The notes below the pieces were generated by a model. That model was not told where the DNA came from. It saw only the letters and a list, made by a program, of their open reading frames with translations, and did no database searches. DNA of 64,000 nt. Source: Trichoplax adhaerens. Taxonomy: Eukaryota > Placozoa > Uniplacotomia > Trichoplacea > Trichoplacidae. Where the stretch lies: the NCBI RefSeq assembly GCF_000150275.1, contig NW_002060947.1, positions 6,287,211 to 6,351,210 of the forward strand, given 5' to 3'. Positions 31,110 through 42,136 of this stretch are shown in pieces (within the stretch, counting starts at the first letter, position 1; each line of letters opens with the position of its first letter). The translations under genes were made by a program, and so were the position numbers.

Positions 31110-31680
31110 AAATGGTTTCTACTATGGAATAAATATTCCGCTATCGCTGTAATTTTTCTACGTATTTTTAAGCTCCGAAAATGTTAACCTTTGAGAATTG
31201 ACAGTTAACCATAGCAAATAAACATTCTGCTATCATTGAACTTACTTTATGCATTTATAAGCTCAAAAAATTTTAATCTTTGAAAATCGATGGTTATGCT
31301 AGAGAATAAGCATTCTATCATCACGGTAGTTATTTTAGGCATTTTTAATCTTCCTACATTTTTAAGCTCCAAAAATGCTAACCTTTGATTCTTAAAGGTT
31401 GTTACGACTTATACTAGAGAATAAATATTCTGCTATCGTTGTATTTATTTCATGGATTTTCAAGCTCCATAAATGCTAACGTTTGAGAATCAACCGTTTA
31501 CACTAGAGAACAAAGATTCTGTTATCGTTGTACTTATTTTATGCATTTTAAGGTTCATAATACTAACGTTTGCGAAACAATAGTTTATACCAGAAAAAAT
31601 ATATTTTGCTATCGTCATACTTTCTACAGTATATGCATTTTTAAGTTCCAAAAATGTTACCCTTTCAGAAGTGGCGATGT
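31110..31680. repeat. Six-copy direct repeat, period about 86-105 bp
   Basis: TTTTAAGCTCC(A/G)AAAATG(C/T)TAAC(C/G)TTTGA recurs at about 31166, 31252, 31357, 31455, 31537 and 31634. Between them lies AAATA(A/T)ACATTCTGCTATCGTTG. Confidence 0.8.
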
Positions 31681-32549
31681 ACGAAATTAATAAGAAATAT
31701 GGTCAGATATATTTCAGTTAGCTATATCAGATCCTAAAAGTGATTAGACCATATGAAATGGAGTCCATTCAATAACGGATTATATATCGATCGATACATT
31801 AATGCACTTAGGAGTTTGTGTCTCGTCTAAAATGTTGTCATTACTAACAATTTCATTAATTGGAATCGATTTCCTTCAAATTATCTCCATTGATAATGAA
31901 CAATATTAATCGAAACCCAGTTGTGACCCACCTCTGCTAATATTCCTCTGGAGTTACAGGAGGATCATAGCATCGAGAATCAGCGTACCTGATTCATGAT
32001 TAATCAATTAAATTGATAAGCAATTTATCCAATATTGCATATTAATTGATGTTCATGTATGTCTATCAATCGTAGATTTTGTTGTAATAAGTTAGATAAT
32101 TAGTAAACTGAAGGTAGATCATCCCTAATATCCTTAAGAGATGAACCAAGCTTAAGGAGTAAAATGAAGAATAATCTGAAATACAAGTGCGTTTTTAATA
32201 TTTTAGAGACACTTTATCGTATTTCATTTTTATTAACCTCACTCTTACCTTTAGTATTTTATGGATATCATCTATTTGATAATAAAATGGAGTTACTGTT
32301 CTAAAATAAGATTTACTTTATAGCTGAAATGATATTAACTCAAAGCTAGAATGAGCTAAATGGATGGCAGTGGCTGCTTTTTGAAGACGATAGACTAGCC
32401 ATAATATTACTAAAAATTATCTGCTTTATTTTAACTAGTCAAGTTCCTGTTCAAATGAATGGGTATTTAAATATATATTCTACACAAAGCAAGATATTGT
32501 AAAGAAATTCGCAGCCAGATTATTTCTTACTATTGTACTCGTATAATGT

Positions 32550-33180
32550 ACGTATTAGGGGAAATAGTCTATTCTATCCCGATTGAGCAGCTAATGACGA
32601 CGTAGTCATGATAAAACAAATTAAAGCATGTTACAAGTATTATCTAAAAGGAATTGTGATATTATGAGAGAGTAATCTATGTTATCCCGATCGAGCAGCG
32701 TAGTTGCCATAAAATAATATATGTTATAAACAGTATCTTGAAGGAATTGTAATATTATGGGAAATAGTCTATGCTATTCCGACCGAGCAGCAATGGCAAC
32801 ATTGCCATAATAAAATGCATTAATACTTGTCCAAAATAGCATCTTGCAGGAATTGTAATATTATGGGAAATAATCTACGCCGTCTTGACCGAGCAGCTAT
32901 TGGCACTATAGGTATGAGAAAATGAATTAAAGCTTGCTACAAACAGCATCTTGAGAGAATTGTAAGATAAGAAAATAGTGTATGCTATCCTGATCAAGCA
33001 ACTAATAGCAGTATTGTTATACCAAGATTAAAGGATACTGCAAACAGTATCTTCAAGGAATTGTATGTAATATGGAGAAAACAGTCTATGCTAACCCAAT
33101 GAAGCAGTTAATGGTAGCATCATCATGATTAAATTAAAGCCTGCTCTAGATAGAATCTTGACTGAATTGCAATACAATTT
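32550..33180. repeat. Six-copy direct repeat, period about 105 bp
   Basis: AGTCTATGCTATCCCGA(T/C)CGAGCAGC variants at about 32566, 32672, 32765, 32871, 32976 and 33080, separated by CA(A)CAGTATCTTGAAGGAATTG and TAATATTATGG. Confidence 0.85.
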
Positions 33181-34009
33181 TATAGCGGCAATTTTGACAG
33201 CAAAGCCTTACTTTAGTAGATTGTCAAGTACCAAGCGCTATGATTACGATTATACTAATTCGCATCATCTTAGAGAAGACTGCCAATCATAGGTACTGTT
33301 TATTTAATTATAAGTTATGCATTGAGCATGTAGTTCAATATGCAAGCTATAGGACAGTAGACTACGAAAGAAGGGGATTAGACCTTGACAAACTAAATCG
33401 TGAATTCATACCAAATAGGGCATTGAAAGGATCTATCTTACTGTTCGGATTATCGCTCTATCACAAGACCAATTTACTCAAGGGTTATACTGGCTTTTTT
33501 TTATGATCGAAAATCGACTACCTGACTAGCGTCTTAAAAAGTAAGATGGCACCGAATTTACAGTGACCTGCTTGTCCTATTTTGCTTTGTATGAGATGGA
33601 CTTTGATCAAGCTGTTTATTTGAATAATTGAAGGCGTAAACGATCTATAGACATGTGTTTATTTATTCTTACTTATATTAAAAAATCTTGCATGAAAGCT
33701 ATGATAATAAGCAATGATGGTATGATCCTACTCTTACAAAATCTCTTATGACGCAGCTTTGTGGGCATGGTAGCATGTAAAGAACTTTGATTGGTTGACA
33801 AGATTAGAATCGCAAATATCATTTTTAAACTCGATTTCAGTGCCAATATTGTGCAATTTTGTATAGTTGAGATATTTTTATTCTCTTGTAATAAAGAAAA
33901 TCTACTATTATCAGGGCTTTTAGCTTAATTATAATAGTTATCAATCCTTTTCATAGCATTATTTTAACATTTTTTAAGTTTGTTAGTAACATTCAATCGA
34001 ATGGTAATT

Positions 34010-34560
34010 TTGTACAAGTATGTGAGCGTGATATCGAGCTATATAACCTACATGAAATGAACGAAATGCAGCCTAATTTTAAGCAGTATCTAATGATATC
34101 ACCATCCAAGCGTATAAGTTTGATTTTAAGCTATGTAACATACATGGAATGAACGAATTGTAGGCTAGTAGGCTAAGATGAAGAGTTATAGTACATTAAA
34201 ATGTGTGGTAAGTTAGAAAATTATTTGTTGCCAATTTTAAGCTTTATTTAATGATAATCCTGTCCAAGTGTGTGAGTGTGATTTTGAGCCATATACGATA
34301 CATGGAATGCAAGAATTGTAGGCTAATTTTAAGCCGTATTTAATAATATTTCTGTCCAAATGTGTGCATTTAATTTTGAGCTATACAACGCACATGGATT
34401 GAGTTCGCTGCAAGCTGATTTTAAGCCGTATCTAATGATAAATCTGTCCAAGTTTGTAAATTTGATTTTGAACTATTAAATACCCATAGAATGAATAAAT
34501 TATAGGCTAGTAAGCGTTAGTCTTAATGATGAAGTTAATTTGTCTATGATAGAGGGTGAA
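34010..34560. repeat. Five-copy direct repeat, period about 90-160 bp
   Basis: GTGTGAGTGTGATTTTGAGC, then ATACATGGAATGAACGAATTG and TTTTAAGC-GTATCTAATGATA, recur from about 34021, 34114, 34272, 34363 and 34454. Confidence 0.8.
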
Positions 34561-35916
34561 AGTTGCTAGAAGTGAGAAGTAAGTTAGAAGAATTGCTTAT
34601 TACCAATTTTAAATAGTGTAGTCAAAGCCAAATAGTGGCCAAAACGTATTGTGTTTCGTTAATTACTCATTTGCTAAATCTAGTTTTAAATTAAACTGAT
34701 TGCAAGTAACACTAAAGTACAGTATTCTATCGCAGATATTGATAGTACTACTCTACACTTTACCGCCAATCCATAGTGAATGATATGCACAGTATTGTAA
34801 AAATAAGTAATTATATTGTAATTATAAGGTGAATTAGATGAGCATATAATAATTAATATAGGCATTTTGCAAAATACCTAAAGGATTTCAGGTATTTTGC
34901 AAAATGCCTGATTTCGCAAATTGCCGTTGACAGAGTCATTCTATCAAGCCCATTTTTCAAGGATTCTAAGTTTTGTGCCATAAATCCATAGAGTCTAAGG
35001 GTAAAAATGTATTCTGTTCCGTCCTCAAATTTTTCACTATTTGCCTGACTTCGGGTAATTATTATGCATTAGCAAGTAAAGTTGTACTATTACTAATACT
35101 CTCATTTTCTGTAGCATGCTCCTGCTAATTTTATTACTAGTAAGAAATAATCTAGCTGTGAATTTTCGTTTAATGCATAACTTTGTGTAGATATATGTAG
35201 ATATATGTACCCTTTCATTCGAACGGAAAATTTACTAGTAATTGATAATAATACCAACCACAGTATTGAATCGATTGCAATGCATAGACCAACTAACATA
35301 ACGACAGAAAGTGGAGAAGAGGTTCAAATTTGTATAAAGTTAAATAACTTGCTCCTATTCTCTTTATATTATTGAATAAGACATGATGATTAACTACGCG
35401 TGATAAAGTACAAAATAATAGTGAAGCAAGTGGAAAAACTTGATTGTAATACATATTTTTGACCTTGCTAAACAAGTAAGACTAAGTAAATTAATGCTAT
35501 AGCATTTGTGAGATAAGCGGGTAATTTATTTGAAGAAATATCCATTTCCTATTTTAAGAGGTGATTAAAATTCAGAGTTGAAGTACAGTGACTATTGTCA
35601 TTCAATAATACTCAAAACTATTCGATATTGCGGAGAAAAAAGGATGAAATGACTAAAAGACAGCATCATAAGCAACAGAATGCGATTCTAATTATACCTG
35701 TTCACACATATAGAATATGCAACCAATAAGATATGTTTTAAACTATGCTGAAACGAAATAGTAGCTGAAATAAAGATAAAATGAACCCTATTTAAGCTAT
35801 TAAACTATGTAGAAATGAAACATGAAAGAATGAAGGATAAAATGAATAAGGTTACAGGTAGTCAAGCGATCTGGCAAGGAGGCACCGGAAAAAGTTTTAA
35901 CATAGAGTTCGAATAT

Positions 35917-38900
35917 TTAAATTGTTAGCCACTGTACCAATCCAAATATGAATAACAAAATAGTAGCAGAAATAAGCGGAGTGGAAGGTAAGCTGCTGGA
36001 AATAGTACCGGTCGTTACCCATACAGGAGTTGAGCTTGTAGAATAGTTGCTGTATCTGCCGATTAGTTTGGCCGTTCGAAAGGGATCATCTGTAACTAAT
36101 CGCTGCACTCCCCATTCCACCATAGCTTTATACATAGGTTCTGCAGCTTTCAATTGCTGATCTGAAGAACCCATTCTATAAAGAGCCCCAGCACCGAAAC
36201 TCGGTTGATGACCATATTGCTTTGCCAACGCGGCTAAGGTTGTTTTTTGCAGATAATTGGGAAACAGATAATCATCAATATCAAAGAAAGCTCCTTGAAA
36301 AGATTTCAGGATCGCACCAGTTAATAATAAAAATTCTGTAAATTTGGGTCCATTAGGCAGAACGCGTAAACATTTGGATAAACTGGTAAAGTTGAGGTAT
36401 TCCTTTTTACTATCGAAATTGGGAGTAAATTCTCCTCGAAATAAAAATCCACCTGTTACTAGGTTAGGATTGAGCTTTTTAATGACCATCGTGTTGTACG
36501 TATCGAACGAGAATATAAAAACTTTCGATTCCATATTATATTTGGCAATAAGATCCACTAAAGCCTTAGCAACCCTATTAGCATACTCGAAGCGAATACT
36601 GTCTTGCTGCGGTGATTTAATCTAGTTTGCCAAAAACAGCCCGATGCCCAAATGGTTTTCGTAGGAAAATATAAATGATTGGAGAAAAAATACATTGAGA
36701 TTTTCATTGCTGATCATTTATACGAGTATATAGTATAGAATAAGACTTGATATTTGTACTTTTATACCGCAACCGTATATCATGTATTTTAACCTCTGTG
36801 TAAATGATAAAGCTTTCATTTTGAAACTTTTTATAAATATCTTCCAGGAGTGGAATAGGACGCCGTTTTGAGAATTTGTATCTTCTATTTCCTGTATCAA
36901 ATGACATTCCCGAATTAATGGTGAATTACAAAATGATGATATCCGTTTCTTCAGTACTTTCATCTAATAGCAACGGTAAAATGATATACGGGCATGTAAA
37001 GGGTAATAGTAAATACTCTTTCTGGATAGTTAGGCACAGTATAGGATGGCAAATTACGCTTTAAATTTTTAGATTCACAAACCGGTAGGAATACTCTAAT
37101 TATTATATTGCAGTACAGAGACATAGGATCTAAAAAAATGATACAAGGTATAGTGTGCGAGCTATTCTAATCACTGCAATAACTTTGATAAGGCATTTTC
37201 ATATGGAAATTATACAGCTAAATTATACATAAAAAGCGTCGATCAATGTTCTTTAAAACCTGATGATAGCACGTCGCTTAATAACTATGATAACTACTAG
37301 TCAATAAACAATATTTTATAGTAAGCAATAGCTATCATCATTTAGCCTAGGGTATTCAAAGGTCCCATTATTAGTCAATAAATAACATTTATGGCAATCG
37401 ATGTCATCGTTTAACCCATCGCAGTAGGTCTAATTCCTGGTCAATAACTAACATTTCAAGTAATGGCTGTCATTATTTCGCCTTCTGTAGTAAAAGGACC
37501 TATTACTGGTCAATAAATAAATAACATTCAAAGCCATTGATGTTATCGAATAGCTTACTACAGTAGGTATAATTACTGGTCAATAACTAACATTGAGAGT
37601 AGTAGCTATCTTCATTAAGCATTCTTTAGGAAAAGGTCTCATTGCCGGTCAATAAATAACATTGAAAGCAATATCGATATCATCGTTTAACATACGGTAG
37701 TAAAAGATCCAATTGCTGGTCAGTAAATTAAAAGCAATCGAGATCATTTAGCTTACCGTAGGTAATTTCGTCCGTAACTGTTAGGTTCGAAATTTCATCG
37801 TAGGTAGCTTCATAGACATTGATGTTGCGACCAGTCAAACGCTATCGGATAAGCATTAGAAATATTAAGCTCATTTAGAGGATCATCACTAAAATTTGCA
37901 GCTAGAAATAGTTATGAACAGGTTCTAATCTAGCTTTATGCTAGCTCTCTCCTAGCTCTCTTATTTCAAAATAAATTTGCAAATTTAGATGATCGCTTAC
38001 TGCAAGATTGCCGTCGAAAATGGTAACCAATTCATCATCTGCAGTTAAAAAGACATCGAGTTCAAAACCATCGATATAAGTCTTATTTATAAGGCTTTCA
38101 AACCCATCCATCGTATTTTCTTGAAAGTGCATAGGATTGCCCCGATGGCCAATAATGAGTGGTTTCTTCTTAGTATTGAAGATATGATTGGAAGGAATGA
38201 CTCCAGTAGAACCTGAAATGCAGTCTGGATATTTTTGGCGTGCTCTGTTAAATTTTCGCAACAATCTACCAACATCATCGGTTATTAGCCTATAACATAT
38301 AGTTAGATTTACCATTAGACTTCCCTAGTAGCAAAGAAATGGTAAATGGTTATATTAATTATCAAGAAGATATTCTTAACTAGTTAGTAATGTTATACCA
38401 AAATACGCGTAAGTACTAATTTTTGTTTTCTTCAGAACTCAAGAATTCATCTGCAGAAATTCTTAGTAAATTATATTACACCAACATAAAGTACTAATTC
38501 CGTTTTACTCTTAAATCTAGGATTCATCTACAGACATTCTTGATAAATAATGTTACACCAACATAAGCACTAATTCCGTTTTACTCTTAAAGCAAGGAGT
38601 TATCTTCAGAAATTCTTAGTAAATAATATATTATACCAACGTAAAGTATTAATTCTATTTTACTCTTTAAAGTTAGCAACCATCTCCAGACATTCTTGGT
38701 AAATGATGTCATACAGATATAAAGTACTAAATTCGTTTTACTCTTAAAGCAAGCAATCATTCGAGGTATTCTTAGTGAATAATGTTACACGAATATAAAG
38801 CACTAATTCTGTTTTGATCTCATAGCAAACAATCATCTCTAAAAATATTCTAAGTAGATAGTGTTATACCAACATAAAGCTTTAATTCTGTTTTATTCTT

Positions 38901-41900
38901 AAGCTTAAAAATCATCACGATACATCCTATCCTACAGTAATAGCAAGCAATTTTTCATTTTATCCTGACTATTATGTCCTATTCCTTACGAATTTTGTTG
39001 AAATCCTTCAGCAATGCAAATTTTAGCTACGATTTGTCTTAGAAATGACAGTATAAAACGGTGCCAAGTTGTCGATTTCATGTTGTTAGAATCAATTCTA
39101 TACTTATATATTCGATTCGCATACAACTATAACCTAGAGATTTGCACAGACAACGATCAGGCACTACACATATTATAATTTACAGTACCTTTTAACTCCC
39201 CATTTGATCATATTGTCAATTTCTTTTTCTTGAGCGTCGATTTGTTTTATCGTTTGTGCCATCCTATAGATAGTGTAAGCGCCACCACTAACCTGACCTC
39301 CGAATAAAGCTACCATTTGATTTTTAGTTAAATTACTAACTAAAGGATTATTATAGATTAGCGAATCCGTAGTAAAGAAAGAGCCATTATAAGTTTTCAA
39401 GACTGCGCCTGTTTCAAATAAGAATCTCATAAATTGCAATCGATCAGGTATGGCTTTGGAGCAAGCTTCTAATCCGGGGAAGGATCCGTATATGGCGTGA
39501 CTGTCATAATTTACCGCATCGAATTCTTCAGGATAAAAGTAATTACCGACCACTAATTCAGGATTGCTCATTTTAGCAGCGCGAACTTTCCAAAAATCGA
39601 AAGAATTAACCACGGATTTATTTTCCAAGTTATACTTTCTAACGATATTACCAATAGCAGCACCGATTCTATTAACATAGTCCATATCTGGCTGTTTAAC
39701 AGGTGTGTCAGGTTTCATCTAAAGGTATCATCAATAGTGGAGTAGAACATGAGATAATTGAGGATTGTTAAATAATTTTATGAAGATTATGAGAGATTGA
39801 ACTAGTGTGTTAGGTTTAATCTACAGATATCCTAAGCGGTGGAGTAAGAACAAGACATTATCGAAGATTGTTTAAATAATTTTATAAAGATTACTAGGGA
39901 AATATTGATACTAATGATAGAGTCTTGATGGAGTAAAATGAAGAGGTCATGGATAAATATAATTCGGCTCAAAGTAGTTGATATTTATCCTTTCTTCTCC
40001 GATTATCGAAATTATACTGGGTACTACCTTATTAAATTATTTTAAGATAGTAGAATCACTGAATAAAATATGAACATATTCAAACTTGACATGGACGTTT
40101 TAAAAAGAGATACAATCACTGTCAAGAATGAGTTAATAAATTGAATTTAAAATTTGGCCAGGTACTATTTTAACACTATTATTTTGAGATAGTAGTACCG
40201 CTGTGGTAAGGAAAGAACCACAACATAATATATTGATGTATTTATACTGAATAGGAACGTTTAAATTAGGATATAAACACTAGAATTAATAAATTCATAA
40301 TTGACTAAAAAATTTGGCTTGTTACTCCCTTACAACATCATCTTAAGATAGTGTAGAATCGTGTTAATAAAGAAAAATTATAATGTAAAATATTAACGTA
40401 TTCAAACTTTATATGGACGTTTTAAAGTGGGATAGAAACACTTGAAATAATAAATTATCGACTCTAAAACTTGAACAGTCAGTGATAAAATGATACTAAA
40501 TAAGACAAAGCAGTCTGATAGAAATTGATCCCAGAAGCAATAAGACAACGAGTCATTAGCTTGATATTCATTTTTACTATTCCACATAGATTTTTACCTC
40601 AATAAAAATCAGCATACTCTCATTTTCAAAACGTTTTAGAATATCGTCCAGAAGTGGCAGTGGGCGTGTTTGATTAAATTCATAGACATTATTGCCTGTA
40701 GAGAAAATATTTTTGAAATGAAATAATGGTCATTCAGAGCAATAGAACGATGATATAGAGATACATGATCACAGCACTTATATTACATCATTACTATCAT
40801 ATCAAAATTCATTATCATTCACCATATTTTAACTTCTTCTTCAATCTTAATTGGCTGGAGATTTCATCATAGGTCATGTTGTAGATAGTTTTGTCTGTTC
40901 CAGTTAAATGCTAGATATCACCGAAGAGAATTAAATCAGGTAGATGTCAATTTCTAATTTCTTAAATGATTTACTCCATTCTTTATGTTCTCTTTACTGC
41001 ATTTATTCTACGCCTGAGTTGTACTATAATTTGAAAATGGTTACTGGTATCAAAGAGAGAATGATTCTGTAATACTTTGTCTAGACATCTATTTCAATTT
41101 ATCAGACTAATTTTGAACATGAGGAAATCTATTGATTGAAGACTATGCTGCTATAAAGAAATGGCTACTGGATTTGCTAAGGAAAACTGAATACAAGTAT
41201 AATATTTCTTTCACCATTTGCCAAGTTAAGCCTACGTACAGTATATAATAGCACTGCTACTTAGCACCATTTCGCATCGTGAGCATAATTTTTTCACCGT
41301 TTATGTCCTTAGTTTACTATAGCTATCTACCATTAACTTTAGGTGTCAACAATCGTTTATACAATGACAAGAGTTAAAAAATTGACCAATCTTATCATGG
41401 CTACGTCTATGTCTATAGTTTATTAGAACTATCGATAATAATTACTTAAGGAATCAATGATCGCTTTTTCAGTGAATAGAAGTAACATTAACAAATGTTA
41501 TGATGGCTAATACTTTGAGTCATTTTAGATTACACTGAGTACCGGGATTGACCATTTCTGAGTCCGATAAATCTGTAACATGGATGACGATAACGTTCTA
41601 GCTTGTCAGAGGAACATTAAAAAGATTTGACTATCATTTTAAATGCTTGCTTTAATTTCATGAACAATATACACCGTTAGGTTCAACACAAATTGAAACT
41701 GGATTCTTAGTGTAATGCCTCCTCAGGCTGCTATAAGTTTAAACATCCTGATCTTTTAAAACATTTCAATGTATTGTGCATCCAGTAAAGCTCAAAACGA
41801 ATCTTTTTCAGTTACCTCAGTGTTTGGCTCGTGGAACAAAACTAATTTGTCATCTTTAGTCAAGAAAACATCCAATTCGAAGCCATCAGCGTTGGTATCT

Positions 41901-42136
41901 AATAAACTTACGAAACCATCATATGTATTTTCTTGAAAAATACGAGGATTACCACGGTGGCCAATAATTAATGGAGGTACTTTCTGACGGAGGATATGCT
42001 CAGCTGGTATAGGCTGAATATGTCCACTTTTATCCGTACAATTAGGCCACTGTGTTTGAGCTGAAACTGAACTTAAAAGAACCACAACAAGTATCCCAGC
42101 GTAGTTCCACATTCTATTTCGGTTCATATCTGCCAT
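35917..42136 (-). CDS. GDPD-beta: tandem paralog with two GDPD domains, second lacking a catalytic histidine
   Basis: Eight exons: 41816-42136, 40823-40910, 40598-40695, 39189-39718, 38001-38289, 37757-37841, 36794-36891, 35917-36621, giving 737 residues. Exons 2 to 7 (88, 98, 530, 289, 85, 98 nt) are identical in length and phase to GDPD-alpha. Signal peptide about residues 1-26, with hydrophobic GILVVVLLSSVSA. Domain 1 is complete: GHRGNP (His60), ENT, FELDV, FHE (His102), IEMK. Domain 2 keeps GHRGNP (His394), ENT, FELDV and TEIK, but the second histidine is replaced: TIFDG stands where GDPD-alpha has VFHDA, putting Phe at 437. Domain 2 is therefore probably inactive, a structural or ligand-binding module. 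The C-terminus has a Ser/Thr-rich stalk and a hydrophobic tail (ISATILLFIFGLVQWL), as in GPI-anchored proteins. Introns over 300 nt: 40911-41815, 39719-40597, 38290-39188, 36892-37756. Confidence 0.88.
37290..37750. repeat. Seven-copy direct repeat, period about 70 bp, in GDPD-beta intron 6
   Basis: CTGGTCAATAAATAACATT variants at about 37298, 37371, 37437, 37505, 37577, 37646 and 37718, with intervening GATATCATCGTTTA- and GTAGTA-like blocks. The 3' copy runs almost up to the exon at 37757. Confidence 0.85.
38400..38900. repeat. Seven-copy direct repeat, period about 77 bp, in GDPD-beta intron 4
   Basis: GTACTAATTCCGTTTTACTCTT variants at about 38416, 38494, 38567, 38645, 38725, 38800 and 38878, separated by ATTCTTAGTAAATAATGTTA and ACCAACATAAA. 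Confidence 0.85.
39725..40490. repeat. Two short arrays in GDPD-beta intron 3 (periods about 105 and 160 bp)
   Basis: 39725-39900 holds two copies marked by GGTGGAGTA, GA(G)GATTGTT and TAAATAATTTTAT. 40010-40490 holds three copies marked by ATGGACGTTTTAAA variants at 40091, 40251 and 40411, each preceded by TTTTAAGATAGTAG-like sequence. Confidence 0.65.

Larger units (their letters stand above)
30226..35916. other. Intergenic region between the two GDPD genes
   Basis: 5.7 kb between the 5' end of GDPD-alpha and the 3' end of GDPD-beta. It holds three separate tandem arrays (31110-31680, 32550-33180, 34010-34560). A small + strand ORF at 33240-33506 has no recognisable similarity. The remainder is plain A+T-rich sequence; the GDPD-alpha promoter should lie just above 30225. 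Confidence 0.7.

Noticed and set aside
33240-33506. 88-residue + strand ORF between the GDPD genes
   Set aside because: Starts at the edge of a tandem array and has no recognised similarity or flanking exon signals; a real exon cannot be excluded but is unsupported.
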